Positions 1-9,290 are shown, numbered from the stretch's first letter. The stretch is 64,000 nucleotides of DNA from Paenibacillus sp. (GCF_031177825.1 NZ_JAPSKE010000016.1:39774-103773); one strand, 5' to 3'. The notes: a model not told the origin generated them from the letters alone. Translations and numbers: made by a program.

Positions 1-717
1 CGTCTGGAGCGCGCCGAATACAATCAGGCGATGCTGGAGCTGGAGCGTTCCGCCCAGATCGCGGATCCGACGACGCAGAAGAAGGGCATTCTCACCGATA
101 ACTTCACGAACTTCGAGCGCATCGATTTCGGCAAGGGGTTCGACGCCATGATCGATCCGGCGAATCAGACGCTGCAGCTGCCCGCGACGCAAACGTTCGA
201 GCAGCTGACCTTCGAGAGCGGGGAGTCGGTCCGGCGGCACGAGCGGCTGCTCACGCTGGATTACACCGAACAGGTCGTCATCGAGCAGAGCTACGCGACC
301 GAATCGCTGAACGTGAACCCTTACCAGGTGTTCGGCGCGCAGGCGACGATTCGCCTTACGCCGTCTCAAGACGCTTGGGTCGAGCAGACGGTCGTCTCCA
401 ACGTCGTATGGGGCTGGTGGGATGCGTGGTGGGGCGGCAGCCGGACGGAAACCAGGGTCATTCTCGACGAGCATATCCCGTTCATCCGGCAGCGCGTCGT
501 CGCCGTGCACGGCGAAGGCTTCGAGCCGAACGCCGACAATTTGCAGGCGACGTTCGACGGCGTCCCGGTGGCGCTTCAGCCGGCCGCGGGTTACGGGGCG
601 GGCACGTCGCCGGGGACGGTGAAGGCGAACGGAGCCGGCCGCTTCGTCGCGAGCTTTACGATTCCGGAGAACATCCGAACCGGTACGCGGGAAGTGCGAA
701 TTTTCAATTATGTATAG
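1..717 (+). CDS. Phage-like structural protein, DUF4815-like (5' end outside window)
   Basis: The frame is open from base 1, so the annotated Met near base 31 is internal and the N-terminus is missing; 238 residues are visible. The text (a DNFTNFERIDFG stretch, then a FDAMIDPANQTLQLP stretch) resembles DUF4815-type proteins found in phage tail or baseplate gene sets, recalled from memory rather than searched. The C-terminal half looks like a beta-rich domain with a Trp-rich turn (WGWWDAWWGG). It is followed 12 bases later by another structural-type gene in the same direction, with a GAGGGGGATAACG ribosome site between them, so the block is one transcription unit entering from the left. Confidence 0.6.
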   Translation, partial: RLERAEYNQAMLELERSAQIADPTTQKKGILTDNFTNFERIDFGKGFDAMIDPANQTLQLPATQTFEQLTFESGESVRRHERLLTLDYTEQVVIEQSYATESLNVNPYQVFGAQATIRLTPSQDAWVEQTVVSNVVWGWWDAWWGGSRTETRVILDEHIPFIRQRVVAVHGEGFEPNADNLQATFDGVPVALQPAAGYGAGTSPGTVKANGAGRFVASFTIPENIRTGTREVRIFNYV

Positions 718-729
718 AGGGGGATAACG

Positions 730-1884
730 GTGGCGGAAATCCAAAACGAATCGAGAACCTCATACGTCGGCGTCGGTCGCAGGCAGCTCATCGAGCAGAC
801 GTTCTGGCAGGTGCCTTGGTGGAATCAGATCGACCCGCTCGCGCAAACGTTCTTGCTGCTGGAAGAAAGACTCGTGACGAGCGTCGAGCTGTTCTTCGCG
901 ACGAAGGACGCCGATTCCGCAGGATATACGGCGAAGCCCGTGACCCTGCAGCTGCGGAACGTCGTGAACGGGTACCCGGGAACGACGGTGCTGGCGTCCA
1001 AGGTGTTGGAGGCGAGCGCGGTCAAGGTGTCGGCGAAGGGAGAGACGGCCACCAAATTCACGTTCGCCGATCCGGTGCTGCTGCAGGCGAACGTCGAATA
1101 CGCGCTCGTCATTCTAACCGGTTCCAGTCAATACCGGGTTTACGTCGCCAAGATGAGCGCGAAGGATCTGGCGACCGGCAACGCCGTATCCCGGCAGCCC
1201 TACGACGTCGGCGTGCTCTTCTCGAGCTCCAACGCGACGGCATGGACGGCGCATCAGGATACGGATTTGAAATTCCGCCTGTACGCGGCCGAATTCAAGA
1301 AGACGGAGAGCAAGCTGTATTTCGGAAGCAAGACGCTGTCCGAGGCGGCCTCCCAGCTGCTGTTGTCCACGAGCCAGGTAGTGCCGCAAGGAAGCAACCT
1401 GCAGTGGCAGTGGTCCTCGGACGGCGCGAATTGGTACGCCTTGAACGATACGGGCGTGACGGCGCTGGGCGCCCCGACGCGGCACATTCAAGTTCGCGCC
1501 GCGTTATCCGGCACGAAGAAGAGCTCGCCGGTCATCCAGACCGAAGCGATCGGCGCCGTCGCGCTGTCCTATAAGACGACGGGCACGTACGTCAGCAAGG
1601 AATGGTTCACGAACGATGCGTTCACGAAAATTACGATGTACATCGATGTATATAAGCCTTCCGGAACCGCGCAGGCCGCGGACTTCAGCGTGAACGGGGG
1701 CGACGCCTGGGTTGCGCTCGGCGAGGGCGCGGCGGTCCGGCAGTACGGGCAATACACGCAGTACAAATACGAAGCGACGGTCCCCGCCTCGAATCGGGTG
1801 CGCATTCGGATCCGGCAGTCGAATTCGGAGTCCGCGCGAGCGGAGACGCCGAAGGCCAGGCGGTTGATGGTGACGTTGTCCTAG
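730..1884 (+). CDS. Phage tail/baseplate-type structural protein
   Basis: A 384-residue protein without signal peptide or membrane segment. Residues about 35-90 carry the pattern DPLAQTF, then VTSVELFFATKD, then a pair of beta strands ending NGYPGTTVL. I associate this pattern with large tail or baseplate proteins of T4-like phages and related particles. The rest is beta-rich and low in cysteine, typical of extracellular particle proteins. The start is GTG with an upstream GAGGGGGATAAC ribosome site. It lies in a run of five co-directional genes without gaps for promoters. Whether it belongs to a prophage, a phage-tail-like particle or a remnant cannot be decided because the upstream genes are outside the window. 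Confidence 0.55.
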   Translation: MAEIQNESRTSYVGVGRRQLIEQTFWQVPWWNQIDPLAQTFLLLEERLVTSVELFFATKDADSAGYTAKPVTLQLRNVVNGYPGTTVLASKVLEASAVKVSAKGETATKFTFADPVLLQANVEYALVILTGSSQYRVYVAKMSAKDLATGNAVSRQPYDVGVLFSSSNATAWTAHQDTDLKFRLYAAEFKKTESKLYFGSKTLSEAASQLLLSTSQVVPQGSNLQWQWSSDGANWYALNDTGVTALGAPTRHIQVRAALSGTKKSSPVIQTEAIGAVALSYKTTGTYVSKEWFTNDAFTKITMYIDVYKPSGTAQAADFSVNGGDAWVALGEGAAVRQYGQYTQYKYEATVPASNRVRIRIRQSNSESARAETPKARRLMVTLS

Positions 1885-1912
1885 AATTTAGAAAAGAGCG
1901 GGTGAAGAGGCG

Positions 1913-2095
1913 ATGGCGAGTACCCACCGCATTACGTTAGACCCGGCCGCTCCCGACAGCCTGTACGCCGGCGCGCAGAAGGTGAACGCGGCGCTGGACG
2001 AGGCGGAGGCCCGGCTGGAGAGACTGGAAAAGCTGGAGCAGGAATGGAACGTGAAGATCGGCAACGCGCTATGCCTGCAATGGATGGAGGTGTGA
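1913..2095 (+). CDS. Small coiled-coil protein in the structural block
   Basis: A 60-residue protein with an ATG start preceded by GGGTGAAGAGGCG. Residues about 24-48 are heptad-like and charged (AALDEAEARLERLEKLEQEW), predicting a short coiled coil. I do not recognise the family. Its place between two beta-rich structural genes, with the next start only two bases after its stop, argues that it is real and translated together with them. A short chaperone, spacer or trimerisation peptide for the tail protein is possible but is inference. Confidence 0.5.
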   Translation: MASTHRITLDPAAPDSLYAGAQKVNAALDEAEARLERLEKLEQEWNVKIGNALCLQWMEV

Positions 2096-2097
2096 CG

Positions 2098-2436
2098 ATG
2101 GCTTACGAAGCGTATTCCGCGGTCGATCTGTACGGCGGACAGCCCGGGGCGGCGCTGACCGACCTGGTGACGTTGAAGCACAAGACGATTCTGAAGAACA
2201 TCGTCATTCACAATACGACGAGTTCCTCTTCGAAGCTGCGGCTGTACATCATCCGTCCGGGCAAGACGATCGGCCCCGAGACGCAGCGGATCGGAACGAG
2301 CATCGCGAGCGAGGACACCGTGAAGTTCTCCTTCGAGACGGTGCTGCCCAAGGGGACGAAGATCGCGGCTTTGCAGACGCCCGCGGGCGCGCTGTCCCTC
2401 GATATCTCCGGAGTCGAGGTGATCTCGGTTGTATAG
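2098..2436 (+). CDS. Small beta-rich structural protein
   Basis: A 112-residue protein. The start at 2098 is chosen because ATGGAGGTG lies immediately upstream; a longer reading of the frame from 2044 would overlap the preceding gene and has no better site. The sequence alternates polar and beta-branched residues with an ILKNIVIHNTTSSSSKLRLYI core, like a single jelly-roll or Ig-like fold in phage tail-tip or fibre-associated proteins. No catalytic motif is visible. Its stop overlaps the TTG start of the next gene, indicating translational coupling. Confidence 0.55.
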   Translation: MAYEAYSAVDLYGGQPGAALTDLVTLKHKTILKNIVIHNTTSSSSKLRLYIIRPGKTIGPETQRIGTSIASEDTVKFSFETVLPKGTKIAALQTPAGALSLDISGVEVISVV

Positions 2437-5203
2437 CTCTTTGAAGGGGACGACGAACGGGGGCGGGACGACGACCGTGCGGCGTTCCTTCCCCGTCGCG
2501 CCGGGCGAGACGATCCGCAAGGGCGACGTCGTGACGGTGTTCGACAATCTGGCGTACAAGAACGCCGAGCTGCCCCTCGACGCGCTGCCGAAATTCAGCC
2601 CGGACGTCCTCTACGTGCAGCCCGACGAACAGAGCCGGGCGGTCCATGCGATCGGGGAGGACGAATTCATTCAGATCGCTTCGACGGACCATCGCATCCG
2701 AATTACACGGTTCGACGCCGGGCCCGACGGCATCGTCGAGAAAGCCGGCAAGCTGCTGCCGGTGCTCGGGGTCGAAGGGATCGACAGGATGGTATTCAAG
2801 CCGCTCGACGAAGGGACCGGCCTGCTCTGTTACCTGGAGCATAACACGGCGCTGTGGCGGTTCCTCGCGGTGCGATGGGGGGACGGCGACGGAGTGGAAC
2901 TGGGCAGCCCGTTCGTTACGGAGTTGAACACGAACGGTCTTCCGGAGATCGAGTCCGCGTCGCCGGATTCGTTCGTCATGGTATGGCATTGCGTGCTGGC
3001 GGAGCCTCCGCGGATGAAAGCCCGCGTCGGCGTCATCGGCGCCGATCTGTCCATTGCGATGCCGGCGGACGCTTACGCGTTCGAGGCGGTGCCCTTGCTG
3101 AGCGACCGGTTCGCCTTCGCGAAGCTCGGAGAGGGACGATACGTCGTCAATATCGTGATCGACGAGCCTCAGCCTACGGTTGCGACCCAAACGTTGTCCG
3201 TGGCGGAAGGGCTGATCAACCTTGGGGAGAGAGCGGTCTGGAGGCCGCATGCCTCGAAGAACGTAGAGCTGCGGGCGCTCGTCATGTCCCCGGATCACTA
3301 CGTCCTACTCAACAAGATGGAGAGAGGATTGGATATCTATAACATCGGTATGCGCGACAACAAGCCGACGATGGCGGCCCCGTTCCAAGTTACGATCAGC
3401 GATCTCTTCTTCGATGCGATCCGCCTGTCGGAACAACGGTTCGTGCTTGCCTATAACGACCGAAACGCAGGAAGCCTGACGACGACCATGTTCCAAGCGC
3501 CCTCGTCCAGTATTGCCGCGCTGCCGATGTTTACGAAGGGGCAATTCGGCACGATTCGAGGGAACGCGAATCGGCTTCGCTTCCTGCCGCTTGGGGATTC
3601 GTTGTACGTTCTTACGTTTAATAGCGCGGCCAGCTCCTATGCCGATTACACGCAGGCGCTCCTGCTTCGCATGACGGCGGACATGACCGCGTTCGAGGAC
3701 GTCCTGGTCAAGGAACAGCTGACGAACGTGTGGGACCGGGGCTGCGAGGCCGAATATTTCCACTTCTGCGCGCTCGGAACGACCGGCCGATTCATCGTGT
3801 CCGGCAACGGCCGAATGAAGCTGTTCCGGTGCGGATGGACGCCGCTCCGGTTCATCGACGCGGGGGTGGGAGAGTTCTCCTTGGAGACGGGCGATTACTA
3901 TTCCAGCGGCCGCTTGTTCGACGCCGTCGCGCTGTCGAACGGCTTCGTCGTTTTGGCTTACCGGGAGCGGGATACCTGGCACGGCAAGCTGTCCGTCTTC
4001 GAGCCTCGTTCCGGCGGGTACCGGCCGATCGCGTCGCACACGTTCTCGTACAGCCATGTCGACAACCTGGCGATCGTGGAGATCGTGCCGGGGAAGTTCG
4101 CTCTGCAATACAGGCAGCGCATCAAGCCGACGTACGACGGCGGCGGCTCCGAGCGGGAGGTGAAGGTGCTCGTCGCCAAGGTGACTGGCGAAGGGATCAC
4201 GGAGAAGGCGACGACAAGCTTCGAACCGGAGCCGTATCAGGAAACCCGGTTGTTCCCGCTCGCCGGCGACCGGCTGCTCGTCCTCGGGCTCAACCATAAG
4301 ATCGACCTGTTCGCCCGCGTCTTTCGGTATCGGGAATCGGGCGCGACCCCGAGCTTCGAGCCGCTCGGCGAGGCGCTGCGCTTGGATTACGAGCGAGCGA
4401 ACTTCACGTCGGCGCGGCTCGGGCCGAATCTGTTCGCCGCGACTTCGGCCGGGAGCTTCCTCGTCGAAGCGAGAGAGGACGGGACGCTGATTTCCAGCGG
4501 CAGATTGTCCTTAGAGACGAACGGCAGCGTTACGCACGGCATGCTGGACGACGAAGACGGTCACGTCGCGTTCCTCCTGACCGATTCGGCGAGCGGGGCG
4601 ATCGAAACCGTCCGGTACGCGAAGCTCGGCGGCAGGCTGCTCCAAGCGGGCGATGCGGCGGCGCGGAAGGAGAAGATGGAAGGGGTCGTCACGGAGCTTC
4701 GGAACCTGCGGGGGAAGACGGCATTCGTCTATAAGGCGAGATGGACGAAGGGCATGACGTCTCAGCCGGGCCGGCCCGCTTCGGATCTGCGGCTAGCGCT
4801 GCTGGATACGGGCTCCGCGGCGGACGGCGCGCCTCCGCAGGACCGGTTTTATCCGTTCCCTTCGTCGCAGGATACGCCTTCCGTCTTCCTGCCGATCGAC
4901 GACCGCCGAGCGTTCTGCGCGATGTCGGACGGCCGAAACAATCAGCTGTACACGATCGCTTATCTAGACGACGCCCACCTCGCCTTCGGCCGGCCGTATC
5001 TAACCCCTAGCGGCATCGCGGGTTCGGACGGAATCGAAGGGCAGTCGATCGAAGTGACGCTCCGCGGGATCGCGGAGGTGCCCGGCGCGACCCTGCAAGC
5101 CGGGACCGCGTACGCATCGGGGAGAGACGGCCGGCTGTCGGTCGAGCCGGGGGGCCGGACCGTCGGGGTGGCCGTATCGGCAAGCGAGCTGTTGATCGAA
5201 TAA
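2429..5203 (+). CDS. Large beta-propeller-like structural protein (tail fibre type)
   Basis: A 924-residue protein starting at TTG, with GAGGTGA seven bases upstream and an eight-base overlap with the previous gene. The body is made of many similar stretches of four short beta strands (patterns such as RFIVSGNGRMKLFR, RLLVLGLN, HVAFLLTDS), which suggests one or two beta propellers. The last about 70 residues (TLRGIAEVPGATLQAGTAY, then SGRDGRLSVEPGG and VGVAVSASELLIE) match the small beta-clip repeat seen at the ends of phage tail and decoration proteins; the N-terminus carries a related GETIRKGDVVTV element. It closes the block and is followed by a hairpin. Role inferred: receptor-binding or fibre-like component. 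Confidence 0.5.
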   Translation: MYSSLKGTTNGGGTTTVRRSFPVAPGETIRKGDVVTVFDNLAYKNAELPLDALPKFSPDVLYVQPDEQSRAVHAIGEDEFIQIASTDHRIRITRFDAGPDGIVEKAGKLLPVLGVEGIDRMVFKPLDEGTGLLCYLEHNTALWRFLAVRWGDGDGVELGSPFVTELNTNGLPEIESASPDSFVMVWHCVLAEPPRMKARVGVIGADLSIAMPADAYAFEAVPLLSDRFAFAKLGEGRYVVNIVIDEPQPTVATQTLSVAEGLINLGERAVWRPHASKNVELRALVMSPDHYVLLNKMERGLDIYNIGMRDNKPTMAAPFQVTISDLFFDAIRLSEQRFVLAYNDRNAGSLTTTMFQAPSSSIAALPMFTKGQFGTIRGNANRLRFLPLGDSLYVLTFNSAASSYADYTQALLLRMTADMTAFEDVLVKEQLTNVWDRGCEAEYFHFCALGTTGRFIVSGNGRMKLFRCGWTPLRFIDAGVGEFSLETGDYYSSGRLFDAVALSNGFVVLAYRERDTWHGKLSVFEPRSGGYRPIASHTFSYSHVDNLAIVEIVPGKFALQYRQRIKPTYDGGGSEREVKVLVAKVTGEGITEKATTSFEPEPYQETRLFPLAGDRLLVLGLNHKIDLFARVFRYRESGATPSFEPLGEALRLDYERANFTSARLGPNLFAATSAGSFLVEAREDGTLISSGRLSLETNGSVTHGMLDDEDGHVAFLLTDSASGAIETVRYAKLGGRLLQAGDAAARKEKMEGVVTELRNLRGKTAFVYKARWTKGMTSQPGRPASDLRLALLDTGSAADGAPPQDRFYPFPSSQDTPSVFLPIDDRRAFCAMSDGRNNQLYTIAYLDDAHLAFGRPYLTPSGIAGSDGIEGQSIEVTLRGIAEVPGATLQAGTAYASGRDGRLSVEPGGRTVGVAVSASELLIE

Positions 5204-5215
5204 AACGAACGTCAA

Positions 5216-5264
5216 CGGGGCTGCCCTTCAAGTAGAGTAGGAATCTACTTGGAGGGCAGCCCCG
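5216..5264. terminator. Bidirectional terminator hairpin between convergent genes
   Basis: Arms of 21 bases (CGGGGCTGCCCTTCAAGTAGA and its near-perfect complement, one G-T pair) flank a 7-base loop. The hairpin sits 12 bases after the stop of the tail-type gene and 6 bases beyond the stop of the leftward ABC exporter gene, so it can serve both. There is no strong T-run on either side. Confidence 0.7.
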
Positions 5265-5270
5265 CTGCGG

Positions 5271-7406
5271 TTAACCCCGCGCTTCCAGCAGGATGCGCTG
5301 CAGGTCGGGTTCCTTATCGAGGATATGCTGGAACGATTCCCGGCTCAGCGTAATGAACATCGTCGGGACGAGCGTCGTAATCGTCGCCGTTCGCGCGACG
5401 TTGCGCAGAAGCGCCACTTCGCCGAAGAAGTCGCCGTCGCTCAGCACGGCCAGCTTGCTCGTTGCGCCGTCGATCTCCTTCGACACCTCGACCTTGCCGC
5501 GGACGACGATGTAGAACTTATCGCCCGGATCTCCTTCCCGAATGACGACCTTGCCCGTCGGGAACGACTCGGTGACGAACAGCGGTGAGATCTCCGTCAA
5601 GAATGCGAGATCCGCCGCTTCGAACAGCGGCACCTTCTTCAGCTTCGCCGGCTGGATCACGGCATGGATGCCGTCGTCGCTGAAGGAGAAGCCGCTCTGC
5701 TTCTCCCAAGCTTCGGCGTATTTTCCCTGTGTCGCCAGCAGCGCTTCATGCGTTCCTTGCTCGACGAGCCGGCCTTTGTCCAGCACGAAGATGCGGTCCG
5801 CCTGCTCCGCGGAGGCGAGGCGATGCGTGATGGAGACGACGGTCGTCGTTCGAGCGAGGTTCAGAATCGTCTTGTTGACCGCTTCTTCCGTCGCCGGATC
5901 GAGCGCGGAGGTCGCCTCGTCCAAGATGAGGAGGCGCGGATTGCGGATCATGGCGCGCGCGATGCCGATCCGCTGGCGCTGCCCGCCGGACAGTCTGCCG
6001 CCGCGTTCCCCCGCGAGCGTGTCATAGCGCTCAGGGAGCGTCATAATGAAATCGTGAATTTCCGCCGCTCGCGCCGCCCGTTCGACGTCCTCGTCGGAAG
6101 CCGCCGGATTGCCGAGCCGGATGTTCTCGCGAAGCGAAATGTTGAACAGGAAGTTGTCCTGGAACACGATGCTGATCTGGCTTCGAAGCGACTGTTGGGT
6201 AACGCGGGCGATATCGACGCCGTCGTATCGGACGCTTCCTTCGTTCGGGTCGTAGAAGCGCATCAGCAAATTAATGATGGTGCTCTTCCCCGAGCCGCTG
6301 GAGCCGACGAAGGCGGCGTAGGAGCCGTAAGGAATCTGCAACCGGATGTCCGACAAGTTCGTCTGTCCCTTCGCGTACCCGAAGGAGACGCCGCGGAACT
6401 CGATGCCGTCGGAGAGCGGGGACAGCGTCTTCGCGTCCGGCGCGTCGGTCACGGCCGGCTGCTCGTCCAAAATTTCGGTAATCCGTTCCATCCCGGCCGA
6501 CGCTTGCATCATCTGCGGCACGATCCAAGTGACCGCCGCCACCAAATTGCTTAACGTAAGCAGAATGGTGCTGAAGGCGAGCAGCGAACCGATCGAGAGC
6601 AGACCGTTGAAGGCGAGCGCCGAACCGATGCAGATCGCGATCAAATTCAAGACGACCGTGCCGAGGTTCGTCGTGCGGTCCACCAAGAAGGACAAGAAGT
6701 GCGAGCGGGACGCCTTGCGTACGTATCGGTCCATCGCGTCGGCGAACTGATCGTTCATTCGACCCTGCAAGCCGAACGCCTTCACGACCGTCTGCGCGCC
6801 GAGATTTTCCTGAATCGTTCCCGTGATTCCCGCCTGCTCCTCCTTCAGCTCGTAATTGGCGTCGTACGCGCGCGCGCCGAACAGCTTCGGGCCGACGAGA
6901 CAGAGCGGCAGCCCGGCGAGCGCGACGAGCGCGAGCTGCCATTGGAGCAGGAAGAGAACGATTACGTTCAGAAATAAGCCGAGGAACGAGAGCAGCACGT
7001 AAGGCAGCATCATGACGAACGCGTCCACGGACGCGAGGTCGGAGTTGAAGCGGGCGAGCAGGTCCCCCGCGCCCCGCCGGGAGAAAAATTCCATCGACAT
7101 GCCTTGGATGTGCCGGAACAATCGCTCGTGCATATCCTTCATAACGCGCGGACCGACGAACGCGTACGTGCGGTCCCGCACGACGCCCATCCCCGCGGCC
7201 AGCGCCGCGCCGACGACCAAGGCGCCGAGAATGAGAAGCAGTCGTTGGAAATCCTGCGGTATGATTGCAGAGTCGACGACGATTTTGAAGCTGACCGGCA
7301 GCAGCGTCTCGAAGGCGAGCTCTACCAGCAGCGCCAAGAGAAGAATCGCGGACGGCTTCTTGTAGTTACGGAAATAGGCGGGCAACGCCTTGAAAATGAA
7401 AAGCAT
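5271..7406 (-). CDS. ABC exporter fused to a C-terminal cyclic-nucleotide-binding domain
   Basis: A 711-residue single-chain half-exporter. Residues about 1-320 form the six-helix type-IV exporter membrane domain. The ATPase domain spans about 335-565, with Walker A VGSSGSGKSTI, signature LSGGQRQRIGIARAM, Walker B LLILDEATSALD and the switch His in SITHRLAS. Residues about 590-711 are a cNMP-binding/Crp-type beta-roll (SFPTGKVVIREGDPGDKFYIV, then GDFFGEVALLRNVARTATI), including the GE and RTA phosphate-cassette residues. Such fusions exist but are much rarer than plain exporters. It is second in a leftward operon, 16 bases after the deoxyhypusine-synthase-like gene, with GGGGAGGTCGCT before the ATG. 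The exported substrate is unknown; polyamine-linked export is a guess from the neighbour. Confidence 0.85.
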   Translation of the reverse strand: MLFIFKALPAYFRNYKKPSAILLLALLVELAFETLLPVSFKIVVDSAIIPQDFQRLLLILGALVVGAALAAGMGVVRDRTYAFVGPRVMKDMHERLFRHIQGMSMEFFSRRGAGDLLARFNSDLASVDAFVMMLPYVLLSFLGLFLNVIVLFLLQWQLALVALAGLPLCLVGPKLFGARAYDANYELKEEQAGITGTIQENLGAQTVVKAFGLQGRMNDQFADAMDRYVRKASRSHFLSFLVDRTTNLGTVVLNLIAICIGSALAFNGLLSIGSLLAFSTILLTLSNLVAAVTWIVPQMMQASAGMERITEILDEQPAVTDAPDAKTLSPLSDGIEFRGVSFGYAKGQTNLSDIRLQIPYGSYAAFVGSSGSGKSTIINLLMRFYDPNEGSVRYDGVDIARVTQQSLRSQISIVFQDNFLFNISLRENIRLGNPAASDEDVERAARAAEIHDFIMTLPERYDTLAGERGGRLSGGQRQRIGIARAMIRNPRLLILDEATSALDPATEEAVNKTILNLARTTTVVSITHRLASAEQADRIFVLDKGRLVEQGTHEALLATQGKYAEAWEKQSGFSFSDDGIHAVIQPAKLKKVPLFEAADLAFLTEISPLFVTESFPTGKVVIREGDPGDKFYIVVRGKVEVSKEIDGATSKLAVLSDGDFFGEVALLRNVARTATITTLVPTMFITLSRESFQHILDKEPDLQRILLEARG

Positions 7407-7422
7407 AGCGACCTCCCCGCGG

Positions 7423-8475
7423 TTATACGCTGCCGACTTCGTGTTTCGCTTCGAACATGCGGGCGTAGGCTTTGCGCGGCCGCCCGAGGGCGGCCCCCCG
7501 ATGATATGCGTACCCGGCGACGAGCGGGAAGGCGAGCGTCGCCTCGGCGTAAACCATCTGTTCCCGCGCCTTGTTCACCTTCCCCCAGCTGTGCGCTTCC
7601 TTCAGCGTGGACCCGGACAAGCCGCCGTCGCGTTCGTCCGCCACCGTAATTTGCACGGTGTACTTGTGCATCTCGACTTCGTAGCCGAGCAGCTCCGCGG
7701 CGACAACCGTATCCTGCGCGAAGTTCTTCGGAACGCCGCCGCCGATCATGAACAGCCCGGTCGTTCCCGCCTTCACCTTCAGCATCGTCAGCTCGCGGAA
7801 GTCCTTCACGCTGTCGATGGAGACGTGGCGCTCCGGATTCGCGAATTGATGGGCGACGAGTCCGAAGCCGGCGGAGCAATCCGAGAAGGCGGGGACGAAG
7901 ATCGGCACGTCGTGCTCGTATGCGGCTTTAACGACGGAACGTACGGCCGCGCCCGTCTCCTGTTCCGCTTCCGCCAAGTATTTGCCCATCTCCCGCAAGA
8001 ACTCGCGGCTGGATAGGACGCCGGAACCGAGCCGATCCGCGATGCGGCGAATCGTCTCGTCGCACACGCGCAAGTCGTTCTCGTCGATGAACGTGTCGTA
8101 GATGCGGTCGATGCTGTTGGCTCGCAAGTATTCGTCGTCTATGAACGGCGTGCCCTTATAGTGCCGGAATCCTAAAGCTTCGAAAAAATCCTGATCGACG
8201 ACGTTCGCGCCCGTCGATACGATCGCATCCACCATCCGGTGCTCGATCATGTCGACGACGACATCCTTCAGTCCGGCGCTGAACAGGCTGCCGGCCATAC
8301 AGAGGATGACGGAACAGCCTTCTTCCCTAAGCATCGTGTCATAAATTTGCGCCGCTTCGTACAAATTCCTGGACTGAAACGCCATATCCTTCATGGCGTC
8401 TACATAAGCAACGACATTATGCGCCTTCATGTCGATATGCTTGATTTCTTCCTGAAGCAACTCGTGTTTTCCCAC
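7423..8475 (-). CDS. Deoxyhypusine synthase-family protein
   Basis: A 350-residue protein of the deoxyhypusine synthase fold. It has the early VDAMKDMAFQSRNLYEAAQIYD segment, a glycine-rich MAGSLFSAGLKDVVVDMIEHRMVDAIVSTGAN NAD-binding stretch, and the C-terminal SGSTLKEAHSWGKV box, whose Lys corresponds to the catalytic lysine of eukaryotic DHS. Bacteria lack hypusinated eIF5A, and characterised bacterial relatives make homospermidine-type polyamines, so the true reaction is open. The GTG at 8475 is chosen because GAGGGG is seven bases upstream; the TTG at 8481 would leave only one base. First gene of an operon with the ABC exporter; divergent from the SET-domain pair. Confidence 0.8.
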   Translation of the reverse strand: MGKHELLQEEIKHIDMKAHNVVAYVDAMKDMAFQSRNLYEAAQIYDTMLREEGCSVILCMAGSLFSAGLKDVVVDMIEHRMVDAIVSTGANVVDQDFFEALGFRHYKGTPFIDDEYLRANSIDRIYDTFIDENDLRVCDETIRRIADRLGSGVLSSREFLREMGKYLAEAEQETGAAVRSVVKAAYEHDVPIFVPAFSDCSAGFGLVAHQFANPERHVSIDSVKDFRELTMLKVKAGTTGLFMIGGGVPKNFAQDTVVAAELLGYEVEMHKYTVQITVADERDGGLSGSTLKEAHSWGKVNKAREQMVYAEATLAFPLVAGYAYHRGAALGRPRKAYARMFEAKHEVGSV

Positions 8476-8608
8476 TCGCAAGCCCCTCGTCTGTGTGATA
8501 TAAATAGAGAATATCGTATGATAGTACTATTTGGAAGATAGAATAGAAACGCGTCGAAATCGATCGAACATCATAGTGCTTTAGACGGGGAATGGGAGTG
8601 ATCGGAGC

Positions 8609-9277
8609 ATGATGCATCCGGATACGGAGCTTCGGTATATTAACGATTCGATCGGCGTCGGCATCTTCGCCACGAGGAGGATTCCGAAGGGGACGGTGAC
8701 CTGGGCGCTGGACGGCTTGGATCAGCGGTTCCGCGAAGACGAAGTGGCGGCGCTGGACGACGCCCGCAAGGCGATCGTCCTCAAATATTCGTTCCGCAAC
8801 CAGGACGGCTTGTACATCCTGTGCTGGGATCACGGGCGATTCATTAATCACAGCTTCAACGCTAACTGCGTCGCCACGGCGTACGACATCCAGCTCGCGG
8901 CGCGGGACATCGAGCCCGGGGAACAGCTGTGCGACGATTACGGGGTGCTGAACATGGACGAGCCGTTCGATTGCTTTCCGGAAGAAGGCTCGACTCGAAC
9001 CCGCGTATTGCCGGACGACCTGCTGCATTATTACGAAGAATGGGATGCGCAGGCGACGGAGGCGTTCCGCTATTTTCGTCAGGTAAATCAGCCTCTAGGG
9101 CATCTCATTCCGCGGGGGTTCGCCGAGAAGATCGATCGAATCGCAAGGCTCGGGGAGCCGATCGACTCGGTTATCGCCACGTATTACGACAGGCGCGGAC
9201 GGTTCTCGAGTCCCGACCCCGCCGTACGCATTCGCGAGCTGCGGGCCGAGAAGGCGCCGTCGCCGCCGGACATATAG
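8609..9277 (+). CDS. SET-domain protein (putative protein lysine methyltransferase), copy 1
   Basis: A 222-residue protein. A compact SET domain occupies about residues 8-125: GVGIFATRRIPKGT near the start, then RFINHSFNANC (the NHSxxxN AdoMet-binding motif, with Phe where Cys is usual), then the post-core GEQLCDDYG that supplies the catalytic Tyr. The remaining about 100 residues are a helical tail found in both copies. No Zn-binding pre- or post-SET Cys clusters are present. SET proteins methylate Lys on proteins; the bacterial target is unknown. A paralogue follows after 13 bases and the pair forms a small operon divergent from the DHS-like gene, with 127 bases shared between them for both promoters. 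Confidence 0.85.
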   Translation: MMHPDTELRYINDSIGVGIFATRRIPKGTVTWALDGLDQRFREDEVAALDDARKAIVLKYSFRNQDGLYILCWDHGRFINHSFNANCVATAYDIQLAARDIEPGEQLCDDYGVLNMDEPFDCFPEEGSTRTRVLPDDLLHYYEEWDAQATEAFRYFRQVNQPLGHLIPRGFAEKIDRIARLGEPIDSVIATYYDRRGRFSSPDPAVRIRELRAEKAPSPPDI

Positions 9278-9290
9278 AGGAGGAATCGCG

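Noticed and set aside
375-1574. Long overlapping open frames on both strands throughout GC-rich genes
   Set aside because: They are Arg/Ala/Gly-rich shadow frames with no motifs and no ribosome sites, expected where third-position GC is high.
8482-8608. Riboswitch or RNA element in the divergent DHS/SET region
   Set aside because: Only 127 bases with no stable conserved stem visible; AT-rich promoter-like sequence explains it.
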